Assembly (NCBI RefSeq): GCF_905207935.1
Contig: NZ_CAJLNI010000043.1
Location: forward strand, 1-14,318
From: an uncultured Haemophilus sp.
Lineage (GTDB): Bacteria > Pseudomonadota > Gammaproteobacteria > Enterobacterales > Pasteurellaceae
Direction of reading: 5' to 3'
DNA: 14,318 bases
A program made the position numbers and the translations under genes. Position 1 is the first letter of the stretch, and every line of letters begins with the position of its first letter. The notes under the pieces were generated by a model. That model was not told the DNA's origin and ran no database searches. It was given only the letters and a program-made list of their open reading frames with translations. Shown here one piece after another: positions 1 through 6,657 of the stretch.

Positions 1-2
1 GC

Positions 3-635
3 GAACAAGGTTTTGCAATGCGCGTTATTTGTCCTGAGCAAGATAGCCTTTTGCCCGAGAACAATAACCAAACTGTGAATCTGGCGATGGAAAATGCTGA
101 AAAGTGCGGTCTACATTTTCAAGGTTTTCAAATTATTGCCGATGATTTAAATGCTGACAGTACAGCTGAATGTAGCCGACCTGCATGGCAGATGCTCTAC
201 ACCACGCATTTACAATCTTGCTCGCCATTGCATAGTGGAGAAGATTTTTCCCCAATCCCACTTTATAAACAGCTAAAAAATCAACCGCACTTAAGCCAAG
301 ATTTGATTAAATGGCAGGAAAATTGGCAGGCTTGCGATCAGCTGCAAATGAATGGTTCGGCTTTAGAAAAAGAATCGTTAAGCGAAATCTCCGAGGTTAA
401 TAGCACGCTCAGCAAACATGGACGCTACCTTGCTGCTGAAATCGAAAAAGAAAACGGCATACCGACCTATTATTATTTATACCGTGTCGGAGGCCATTCT
501 TTAGAATCGGAACAGCAACGCTGCTGCCCGCAATGTGGTGGAGATTGGGCATTAAATGCGCCGCTATTTGATGTGATTTACTTTAAATGCGACCAATGTC
601 GATTAGTCTCGAATGTGTCGTGGAACTTTTTATAA
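3..635 (+). CDS. Zn-ribbon protein, DUF2310 type (5' end cut off by window)
   Basis: The reading frame is open back to the window edge: the codons before the ATG at 18 read E-Q-G-F-A and continue the protein without a break. No ribosome binding site precedes that ATG, so I treat it as internal and the gene as 5'-truncated. The C-terminus carries a zinc ribbon: counted from the ATG at 18, Cys170-x2-Cys173 and Cys191-x2-Cys194 (CPQC and CDQC). The central part has no motif I recognise. The shape (long acidic N-terminal part, C-terminal zinc ribbon) fits the DUF2310 family, described as zinc-ribbon, possibly nucleic-acid-binding proteins. Its function is unknown. The gene ends 24 bases before queF on the same strand, so the two may be co-transcribed. 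It holds two uptake signal cores, one in each orientation. Family assignment is from memory of the pattern; the zinc ribbon is seen directly. Confidence 0.75.
   Translation, partial: EQGFAMRVICPEQDSLLPENNNQTVNLAMENAEKCGLHFQGFQIIADDLNADSTAECSRPAWQMLYTTHLQSCSPLHSGEDFSPIPLYKQLKNQPHLSQDLIKWQENWQACDQLQMNGSALEKESLSEISEVNSTLSKHGRYLAAEIEKENGIPTYYYLYRVGGHSLESEQQRCCPQCGGDWALNAPLFDVIYFKCDQCRLVSNVSWNFL
102..110 (+). repeat. DNA uptake signal core
   Basis: AAGTGCGGT, followed by T-rich sequence (CTACATTTTC) as in the extended uptake signal consensus; inside the zinc-ribbon gene. Confidence 0.9.
284..292 (-). repeat. DNA uptake signal core
   Basis: ACCGCACTT, inside the zinc-ribbon gene, opposite orientation to the copy at 102. 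Confidence 0.85.
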
Positions 636-659
636 CGCTTTCGTCATTTAGGAAAACAA

Positions 660-1499
660 ATGAACTATCAAGATAAAAGCCTTCAATCTTTAAAACTCGG
701 TCAAGCAACAGAATATGCTGCGAATTATGACCGCACTTTGTTACAACCCGTGCCTCGTAAACTCAATCGTGATGGCTTAGGCATAACTGAACAGCAGCCA
801 TTTACCCAAGGCGCGGATATTTGGACAGCCTATGAAATCTCTTGGTTAAATCCAAAAGGTTTGCCACAAGTAGCTATTGCCGATGTGGAAATTGATTATC
901 GCAGTGAAAATTTAATTGAATCAAAAAGCTTTAAACTCTATTTAAACAGCTTTAACCAAAGTAAATTTGCTGATTTTGCTAACGTAGAACGCACGATGCG
1001 TGAAGATCTAAGTGCTTGCGCTCAAGGCGAGGTCAAAGTACGCTTACATCCATTATCCCACTATCAAGGACAACGTATTGATACGTTAACGGGCGATTGC
1101 ATTGACGAACAGGATATCGAAATCCACAGCTACGAATTTAATGCAGACATTTTGCAAAATTGTACGTCCGATAACGTGGTGGAAGAAACCTTAGTAAGCC
1201 ATTTATTGAAATCTAACTGTCTCATCACCAGTCAGCCAGATTGGGGAACTGTACAAATTCATTATGTGGGCAAACAAATCGATCGCGAAAAACTTCTCCG
1301 CTACATCGTGTCTTTCCGTCAACATAATGAGTTTCACGAGCAGTGTGTTGAGCGTATTTTCTGTGATTTGATGCATTATGCCAAACCAGAAAAACTCACC
1401 GTCTATGCGCGTTATACGCGTCGTGGTGGATTGGATATTAATCCATTCCGTTCTAACTTTGAGGCAATTCCACAAAATTTACGCTTAGCAAGACAATAA
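660..1499 (+). CDS. queF: NADPH-dependent 7-cyano-7-deazaguanine reductase QueF
   Basis: QueF reduces the nitrile of preQ0 to the amine of preQ1 with two NADPH, a cytosolic step of queuosine tRNA modification. The protein is 279 residues, against about 282 for the E. coli long-form (two-domain) enzyme. The catalytic nucleophile Cys187 sits in KSNCLITSQPDWG, with the general acid Asp194 seven residues later; His226-Glu227 (FHEQCVE) match the substrate-binding His-Glu pair of E. coli, all with a constant offset of three. The start ATG has AGGA 5-8 bases upstream. It follows the zinc-ribbon gene by 24 bases and ends at a bidirectional terminator shared with the convergent tyrA. No preQ1 riboswitch-like structure is seen in the short upstream gap. 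An uptake signal lies near the 5' end at 730-738. Confidence 0.97.
   Translation: MNYQDKSLQSLKLGQATEYAANYDRTLLQPVPRKLNRDGLGITEQQPFTQGADIWTAYEISWLNPKGLPQVAIADVEIDYRSENLIESKSFKLYLNSFNQSKFADFANVERTMREDLSACAQGEVKVRLHPLSHYQGQRIDTLTGDCIDEQDIEIHSYEFNADILQNCTSDNVVEETLVSHLLKSNCLITSQPDWGTVQIHYVGKQIDREKLLRYIVSFRQHNEFHEQCVERIFCDLMHYAKPEKLTVYARYTRRGGLDINPFRSNFEAIPQNLRLARQ
730..738 (-). repeat. DNA uptake signal core
   Basis: ACCGCACTT inside queF, encoding part of the segment DRTLL. Confidence 0.85.
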
Positions 1500-1511
1500 A
1501 TCACAAAACAA

Positions 1512-1520
1512 AAGTGCGGT
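1512..1520 (+). repeat. DNA uptake signal core, left half of terminator pair
   Basis: AAGTGCGGT, forming the left arm of the queF/tyrA terminator. Confidence 0.9.
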
Positions 1521-1528
1521 GAAAATCA

Positions 1529-1537
1529 ACCGCACTT
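1529..1537 (-). repeat. DNA uptake signal core, right half of terminator pair
   Basis: ACCGCACTT, forming the right arm of the queF/tyrA terminator. Confidence 0.9.
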
Positions 1538-1543
1538 TTTGTT

Positions 1544-2668
1544 TTATACATGTCGTAAATCATGAGCTTGTTGCAATAACTGACGGCTCTCTTGCATGAA
1601 TTGGTCTGAATATTCCCCAAACCATTCTCTCACTTGATGGAAAGCATCAATAAACCCTTGGCGATCGCCTTTTTCAAAGAATTGTAACGCCTCTTCATAC
1701 GTTTGTTTCAAACTTTCAATCACATCTAAATTTTCTGGCTTATCCATAATAATATCGGCATAAAGTGCCGCATCTTGGGCAAATAGACGACCAATCATGG
1801 CTAATTCCAAGCGATAAATCGGAGAAGATAGCGCCAATAAATTGCTTAAATTGACTGGCTGTTTGGAAAGATGCAGACCATTCGCAAAAGTGGAAAAGTG
1901 ACGTAATGCTTGAATGTACGTCATATTGTGATCATGCTCAGCAGCATCAATTTGGTAAATTTTTGCACCCCAGATTTGAATTTGCTCTAACAACCATTCA
2001 TAACGTTCACTAAAGCGCCCATCACAACGCACGACCACTTGTTTTGCCATGCTCGCAATATCAGGGCCAAACATTGGATGCAATCCAACTACCGCCCCTT
2101 TATGCACCTCTAACATTTTAGCTAATGGAATACGTTTCACGGAGGTGAGATCCGCCAGTAGCATATTTTCGGTTAAATAGGGTTTTAAACGTTCTATTGT
2201 TTCTAACGTGTGATCAATCGGTACTGAGATAATAACAACATCCGCATTCGTTAAAATGCGTTCTGCCACATCCCAATCATCTCGGTCTAAAATAGAAATA
2301 GGATAACCAGAGGCACGTAAATAGCGGGCAAATAATTGCCCCATTTTTCCGTAACCACCGACGATAACAATTTTGTTAATGGCTGGATTCAGCGTTTTAA
2401 AACCAAATTGATTTTCATTGAAGTAAGACTCACGCATGAAACGACGGAGCACATCTTCAATGAGTTGTGGAGAGATTCCTGCTTTAGCCGCTTCTTCTCG
2501 GCGTGCTTGTAACATCGCTAATTCACGATCAGGTGCATAAATTGGTAAACCTTTTTCGTGCTTTACTTCGCCGACTTGGGTTACCAGTTCGAGGCGTTTA
2601 GCAAAAAGTTGAATCAGTTCGCGATCGAGTGCATCAATTTCCTGACGTAAATGGTTAAGGGCATCCAT
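1544..2668 (-). CDS. tyrA: Bifunctional chorismate mutase / prephenate dehydrogenase (T-protein)
   Basis: TyrA converts chorismate to prephenate and then, with NAD+, to 4-hydroxyphenylpyruvate, the precursor of tyrosine. It is 374 residues, like the 373-residue E. coli T-protein. The AroQ-type mutase domain (about 1-90) shows Arg8, Arg25, Lys36, Asp47, Arg48, Glu49 and Ser81, matching known mutase active-site residues at a constant offset of three. The dehydrogenase half has the nucleotide-binding loop GGYGKMG (104-110), the catalytic His197 in GLHPMFGPD and the ALSSPIYRLELAM segment typical of TyrA. The ATG is preceded by AGGTGA at good spacing. It lies 86 bases downstream of truB in the same direction; no terminator with a T-run separates them, yet the gap holds its own candidate promoter and TyrR-like boxes, so regulation by aromatic amino acids is likely. 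In E. coli tyrA is paired with aroF instead. Confidence 0.97.
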   Translation of the reverse strand: MDALNHLRQEIDALDRELIQLFAKRLELVTQVGEVKHEKGLPIYAPDRELAMLQARREEAAKAGISPQLIEDVLRRFMRESYFNENQFGFKTLNPAINKIVIVGGYGKMGQLFARYLRASGYPISILDRDDWDVAERILTNADVVIISVPIDHTLETIERLKPYLTENMLLADLTSVKRIPLAKMLEVHKGAVVGLHPMFGPDIASMAKQVVVRCDGRFSERYEWLLEQIQIWGAKIYQIDAAEHDHNMTYIQALRHFSTFANGLHLSKQPVNLSNLLALSSPIYRLELAMIGRLFAQDAALYADIIMDKPENLDVIESLKQTYEEALQFFEKGDRQGFIDAFHQVREWFGEYSDQFMQESRQLLQQAHDLRHV

Positions 2669-2676
2669 AATTCACC

Positions 2677-2694
2677 TGTAATATCTTATTTACA
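2677..2694 (-). promoter_or_regulatory. Strong TyrR-box-like operator of tyrA
   Basis: TGTAATATCTTATTTACA on the plus strand matches the TyrR consensus TGTAAA-N6-TTTACA at 11 of 12 defined positions, including the key G and C 14 bases apart. It begins 8 bases upstream of the tyrA start codon and overlaps the ribosome binding site. TyrR is the aromatic-amino-acid-responsive regulator of gamma-proteobacteria, and tyrA is a classical target. Binding itself is inferred. Confidence 0.65.
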
Positions 2695-2699
2695 TAGAT

Positions 2700-2717
2700 T
2701 GCAATTAAAAGGTTACA
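2700..2717 (-). promoter_or_regulatory. Weak TyrR-box-like site next to the strong box
   Basis: TGCAATTAAAAGGTTACA matches the TyrR consensus at 9 of 12 positions and keeps the essential G and C. Its centre is 23 bases from that of the stronger box (5 bases between them). A strong and a weak box spaced about two helical turns apart is how TyrR boxes are arranged at several E. coli promoters, where the weak box is filled cooperatively. Confidence 0.5.
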
Positions 2718-2721
2718 GGTG

Positions 2722-2750
2722 AGATTACTGGAATTAAAACAGAAAGGCAA
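2722..2750 (-). promoter_or_regulatory. Candidate tyrA promoter
   Basis: On the minus strand TTGCCT (2750-2745) and TAATCT (2727-2722) are separated by exactly 17 bases, each matching 4 of 6 consensus positions. Transcription would start near 2715, inside the weak TyrR-like box, placing both boxes just downstream of the start, a repressive position. The match is modest; other starts are possible. Confidence 0.4.
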
Positions 2751-2754
2751 ATGA

Positions 2755-3678
2755 TTAGAGAGATTGTGTAATCAAGCGCTGCGGACGAATCACATTGTTA
2801 TCATCTACAAGTGCTACGCCTAAAAAGATATTCTCGTCAGAAAACAACCGCACTTGACCATGTAATTTTGCTTCATTAGCAAATTTGACTCGTTGTCCAA
2901 AGCCGATACCTTTACTTTGCTCGGCATTTAGCTGTAATGCGGGTAATTTACTGACCGCTGTATCTGTCGGTAAAAGATGTTGATCAAGTTGTGCAAGATC
3001 GCCTTGCTCTGCAAGCGCCTGTAATGCATCCCATGTCATCATCTTTTCTGTTGGATAATCCGCAACCGTAGTTCGACGTAACACTGTCACATGAGCGCCA
3101 CAACCTAACACTTCGCCTAAATCATCCACTAATGTACGGATATAGGTTCCTTTCGAACAATGCACTTCTAAGGTTAGAAAAGGTGCTTGATACTCAATAA
3201 AGTTTAGCTCAAAAATTGTGATAGGACGTGCTTCACGTTCCACTGTAATGCCTGCGCGAGCATATTCATACAACGGTTTTCCATTGTGCTTTAATGCAGA
3301 AAACATGGTTGGCACTTGCAAAATATCACCACGGAATTGTTCAAGTGCGGTCAAAATTTGTGATATTTCCACATTAACAGGACGCGTTTCGACCACTTGC
3401 CCTTCAGCATCAGAGGTATCCGTACGTTCACCTAATTTTGCTGTGACCACATAGCGTTTATCTGCATCTAATAAGAATTGGGAAAACTTTGTGGCTTCAC
3501 CTAAACAAATAGGTAGCATACCGGTTGCTAATGGATCGAGCGCACCGGTATGTCCTGCTTTATTCGCTTGGAATACGCGTTTCACCTTTTGCATAATGTC
3601 ATTAGACGACATGCCTTGTGGCTTATCTAATAAAAATACGCCATCAATATTACGCCCACGCTTACGAGGTCTCGACAT
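2755..3678 (-). CDS. truB: tRNA pseudouridine(55) synthase TruB
   Basis: TruB makes pseudouridine 55 in the T-loop of nearly all elongator tRNAs and also acts as a tRNA-folding chaperone. The 307-residue protein has the N-terminal FLLDKPQGMSSN motif and the catalytic GHTGALDPLATG block with the nucleophile Asp48, the same number as in E. coli. A KGTYIRTLVDDLG motif and a C-terminal PUA-like segment follow. The start ATG shares one base with the rbfA stop codon (TAATG, 3676-3680), so translation is probably coupled to rbfA. It holds uptake signals at 2847-2855 and 3343-3351. The gene closes the translation cluster; tyrA follows 86 bases on. Confidence 0.97.
   Translation of the reverse strand: MSRPRKRGRNIDGVFLLDKPQGMSSNDIMQKVKRVFQANKAGHTGALDPLATGMLPICLGEATKFSQFLLDADKRYVVTAKLGERTDTSDAEGQVVETRPVNVEISQILTALEQFRGDILQVPTMFSALKHNGKPLYEYARAGITVEREARPITIFELNFIEYQAPFLTLEVHCSKGTYIRTLVDDLGEVLGCGAHVTVLRRTTVADYPTEKMMTWDALQALAEQGDLAQLDQHLLPTDTAVSKLPALQLNAEQSKGIGFGQRVKFANEAKLHGQVRLFSDENIFLGVALVDDNNVIRPQRLITQSL
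2847..2855 (-). repeat. DNA uptake signal core
   Basis: ACCGCACTT near the 3' end of truB. Confidence 0.85.
3343..3351 (+). repeat. DNA uptake signal core
   Basis: AAGTGCGGT followed by CAAAATTT, close to the extended consensus; inside truB. Confidence 0.9.
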
Positions 3679-4064
3679 TAGTCATTTTCCTCAACGTGTT
3701 TTTTCTCGTCTTCACGTACCACGTTTGTCACTAAATTAGACATACGCATCCCTTCAACTAAGGATTGATCGTAGAAGAAACGAATTTCCGGCACAATGCG
3801 TAAGCGCATTGCTTTACCCACTAATGAACGAATATAAGGTGCCGCTTTTTCTAACCCTTTCATGCCTTGTGCAATCGCCACTTCATCATGATCAAACAAA
3901 AATGTGACAAACACTTTTGCATAAGCTAAATCGCTTGATACTTCCACATCTGACACGGTTACCATGCCAATACGGGGATCTTTTACTTCCCGTTGTAAAA
4001 TGATGGCGATTTCTTTTTGTAATTCTTGTGCAACACGATCGCTGCGTTTAAATTCTCTTGCCAT
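3678..4064 (-). CDS. rbfA: 30S ribosome-binding factor RbfA
   Basis: RbfA binds the free 30S subunit during late maturation of the 16S rRNA 5' end and is needed for cold adaptation. The protein has 128 residues, close to the 133 of E. coli. It shows the family N-terminus MAREFKRSDRVAQELQKEIA, the DPRIGMVTVSDVEVSSDL strand region and the KH-like helix region around PYIRSLVGKAMRLRIVPEIRF. The ribosome binding site is weak (AAGAG). It lies 62 bases downstream of infB, separated by a terminator-like hairpin, and overlaps truB by one base. The hairpin implies that rbfA-truB expression is lower than infB, or comes from a promoter I cannot identify. Confidence 0.95.
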   Translation of the reverse strand: MAREFKRSDRVAQELQKEIAIILQREVKDPRIGMVTVSDVEVSSDLAYAKVFVTFLFDHDEVAIAQGMKGLEKAAPYIRSLVGKAMRLRIVPEIRFFYDQSLVEGMRMSNLVTNVVREDEKKHVEEND

Positions 4065-4079
4065 AATATTTCTCTTATT

Positions 4080-4119
4080 AAAAAGCGGTCAAAAATACGT
4101 TGAATTTTGACCGCTCTTT
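4080..4119 (-). terminator. Terminator-like hairpin between infB and rbfA
   Basis: Arms AGCGGTCAAAA (4084-4094) and TTTTGACCGCT (4105-4115) pair over 11 bases around a 10-base loop. Runs of A on the left and T on the right give a U-tract in either direction. In the transcription direction of the cluster it would end or attenuate mRNA after infB and before rbfA. The arm resembles an uptake signal lacking the bases TG. Confidence 0.75.
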
Positions 4120-4126
4120 TTATCGA

Positions 4127-6646
4127 TTAGATTGAACGCTTAATTTCAACGACTTCAAACACCTCGATTTGGTCGCCAACTTTTACGTCATTGTAGTTTT
4201 TAACGCCGATACCACATTCCATACCATTACGGACTTCAGCAACGTCATCTTTAAAGCGACGGAGAGATTCCAATTCACCTTCAAAGATTACCACGTTATC
4301 ACGTAATACACGGATTGGATTGTTACGTTTTACTACACCTTCGGTCACCATACAACCTGCGATTGCACCAAATTTCGGATGTTTGAACACATCACGCACT
4401 TCAGCCAAGCCGATGATTTCTTGTTTGAATTCAGGTTGTAGCATACCACTCATCGCGGCTTTCACATCATTTAATAGTTCATAAATGATAGAGTAATAAC
4501 GAAGGTCAATATTTTCTGCTTCGATAATACGGCGAGCAGAAGCGTCCGCACGTACGTTAAAGCCAACAATAATCGCATTAGAGGCTGCCGCTAGGGTTGC
4601 ATCAGTTTCAGAAATACCACCGACACCAGAACCAACAACTTTCACTTTCACTTCATCAGTAGAAAGATCTTGTAACGATTGAATAATCGCTTCCACAGAA
4701 CCCTGTACGTCTGCTTTCACGATGATATTTAGTTCAGCAACATCACCTTCAGCCATATTACTAAACATATTTTCAAGTTTCGCTTTTTGCTGACGAGCAA
4801 GTTTCACTTCACGGAACTTACCTTGACGGTGTAATGCCACTTCACGTGCTTTTTTCTCATCACGTACTACAGTTGCTTCATCACCCGCTGCAGGTACACC
4901 AGAAAGACCTAACACCTCAACAGGGATAGATGGGCCGGCTTCATCGATTTCTTTACCGTTTTCATCGCGCATTGCACGAACACGACCGTATTCAAAACCG
5001 CAAAGTACGATATCACCTTTACGTAAAGTACCAGATTGAACAAGAATTGTCGCAACCGGACCACGACCTTTATCAAGGTAAGATTCAATCACTACACCGC
5101 TTGCCATGCCGTCTTTTACAGCCGTTAATTCAAGTACTTCTGACTGAAGCAAGATGGCATCTAATAAGTCATCAACACCGGTACCTTTCTTCGCAGAAAC
5201 TGGAACGAATTGCACATCACCACCGAATTTCTCAGAAATCACTTCGTGTTGAAGTAATTCTTGTTCTACTCGGTCTGGATTTGCTTCTGGTTTATCAATT
5301 TTGTTCACCGCAACCACTAAAGGCGCACCTGCTGCTTTCGCGTGTTGAATAGCTTCAATGGTTTGAGGCATCACACCATCATCTGCCGCAACAACAAGAA
5401 CAACGATATCCGTTGCTTTCGCACCACGTGCACGCATTGAGGTAAATGCGGCGTGTCCTGGCGTATCTAAGAAGGTGATCATTTTGCCGTCATCCATTTC
5501 TACGTGGTACGCACCGATGTGCTGAGTAATACCACCCGCCTCACCTGCTGCAACTTTCGCTTTACGAATATAGTCAAGCAATGAGGTTTTACCATGGTCA
5601 ACGTGACCCATGATCGTTACAACTGGTGCACGAGTTACTTTTTCTGCGTTAACATCACGATCGCCTAATACTTCTTCTTCAAGTTCATTTTCATTGCGAA
5701 GAATCACTTTGTGACCTAATTCTTCAGCCACTAATTGCGCTGTTTCTTGATCAAGCACTTGGTTAATGGTTACCATTTCGCCCATCTTCATCATAGCTTT
5801 GATGATTTCAGTCGCTTTGGTTGCCATTTTATTTGCTAATTCCGCAACGGTAATGGTTTCACCAATAACAACATCTTGTTTCACAACCTGAACAGGTTTT
5901 GTGAAGGCTTGTTGTAATGCTGCACCTTTCTTACCATTTTTACCTTTACCGAATTTACCGTCTTTTTGATTTTTACGGTTAGATTCGCGCTCATTTTTAT
6001 TGCCGCCTTTCACGTCATCGCGTTCTTTTTTCGCTTTAGCCACTTTATTTTTTCCGCGACCGCGATTTTCATTACGGCGTTCTTCTTCGTCTTCCGCTTC
6101 TAAAGCATAACGAGAGCTTAAATTGTAATCGGTATAATCTTCTGATGCGCTTTCATTGCTTGACGTATCCGCTTCAGCATAACGTTTAGCATCTTCAGCT
6201 GCTTTACGTGCTTGCTCTTCTGCTTTTTGGCGAGCCAGCTCTTCCGCTTTGCGACGAAGTTCTGCTTCTTCCGCTTTACGTTTTTCTTTTTCTGGATCAA
6301 CAGATTTAGGTTTATTTTCAACCGCACTTTGTGCTGGTTTCGCTGCCTTTTCTGCTTCAACCTTCGCTTTTTCAGCTTTCGCTTTTTCTGCTGCAGCTTT
6401 TTCAGCAGCCAAACGTGCTTTTTCTTCTGCCGCTTTCTTCTCAGCTTCTTGCTGTGCTTTTAATTTTTCTGCCTCAGCGGCTTTTCGCGCAGCATCTGTT
6501 GGCACTGTGCGTTTTTTACGAACTTCAACTTGTACCGCTTTTGCTTTACCGCCAGCTGTTGTACTGCTTACGGTTGTTTTTGTTCTGCGTTGAATACTTA
6601 GTTTTTTCGGTGCATTCGCATCCGCATTTTTTACATCTTCAGTCAT
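4127..6646 (-). CDS. infB: Translation initiation factor IF-2
   Basis: IF2 is the GTPase that brings fMet-tRNA to the 30S subunit and promotes 50S joining. The protein has 839 residues (E. coli 890). Order: a basic start with the segment VQVEVRKKRT; a long low-complexity stretch rich in Lys, Ala and Glu (about 45-180); a conserved IF2 N-terminal segment near 260-310; the G domain with GHVDHGKT (347-354), DTPGH (394-398), NKID (448-451) and SAKKG (484-488); then beta-barrel and C-terminal fMet-tRNA-binding domains. It starts about 50 residues later than E. coli IF2, lacking the first small N domain. The ATG has TAAGGAG at ideal spacing, supporting this start. It follows nusA by 11 bases. An uptake signal core lies in the low-complexity part (6321-6329). 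Confidence 0.98.
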   Translation of the reverse strand: MTEDVKNADANAPKKLSIQRRTKTTVSSTTAGGKAKAVQVEVRKKRTVPTDAARKAAEAEKLKAQQEAEKKAAEEKARLAAEKAAAEKAKAEKAKVEAEKAAKPAQSAVENKPKSVDPEKEKRKAEEAELRRKAEELARQKAEEQARKAAEDAKRYAEADTSSNESASEDYTDYNLSSRYALEAEDEEERRNENRGRGKNKVAKAKKERDDVKGGNKNERESNRKNQKDGKFGKGKNGKKGAALQQAFTKPVQVVKQDVVIGETITVAELANKMATKATEIIKAMMKMGEMVTINQVLDQETAQLVAEELGHKVILRNENELEEEVLGDRDVNAEKVTRAPVVTIMGHVDHGKTSLLDYIRKAKVAAGEAGGITQHIGAYHVEMDDGKMITFLDTPGHAAFTSMRARGAKATDIVVLVVAADDGVMPQTIEAIQHAKAAGAPLVVAVNKIDKPEANPDRVEQELLQHEVISEKFGGDVQFVPVSAKKGTGVDDLLDAILLQSEVLELTAVKDGMASGVVIESYLDKGRGPVATILVQSGTLRKGDIVLCGFEYGRVRAMRDENGKEIDEAGPSIPVEVLGLSGVPAAGDEATVVRDEKKAREVALHRQGKFREVKLARQQKAKLENMFSNMAEGDVAELNIIVKADVQGSVEAIIQSLQDLSTDEVKVKVVGSGVGGISETDATLAAASNAIIVGFNVRADASARRIIEAENIDLRYYSIIYELLNDVKAAMSGMLQPEFKQEIIGLAEVRDVFKHPKFGAIAGCMVTEGVVKRNNPIRVLRDNVVIFEGELESLRRFKDDVAEVRNGMECGIGVKNYNDVKVGDQIEVFEVVEIKRSI
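6321..6329 (-). repeat. DNA uptake signal core
   Basis: ACCGCACTT within the Lys/Ala/Glu-rich part of infB, where it reads as the residues SAV and interrupts the low-complexity run. Confidence 0.85.
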
Positions 6647-6657
6647 TATTAAACTCC

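Larger units (their letters stand above)
1510..1539. terminator. Bidirectional terminator built from an uptake-signal pair
   Basis: Arms AAAAGTGCGGT (1510-1520) and ACCGCACTTTT (1529-1539) pair over 11 bases around an 8-base loop. A T-run with one G (1536-1545) follows in the queF direction, and T-rich sequence (complement of 1504-1510) follows in the tyrA direction. It lies between the stop codons of the convergent genes queF and tyrA and can serve both. Inverted uptake-signal pairs used as terminators are well known in Haemophilus. Confidence 0.85.

Noticed and set aside
636..659. preQ1 riboswitch ahead of queF
   Set aside because: The gap is only 24 bases with no stem-loop and pseudoknot tail; nothing supports a riboswitch.
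1203..1475. Minus-strand frame opposite queF
   Set aside because: It is antisense to the catalytic part of QueF, with no ribosome binding site or family likeness.
4930..5352. Plus-strand frame of 140 codons opposite infB
   Set aside because: It lies wholly opposite the conserved G domain and following region of IF2; composition rich in His, Leu, Gln and Arg reflects the other strand.
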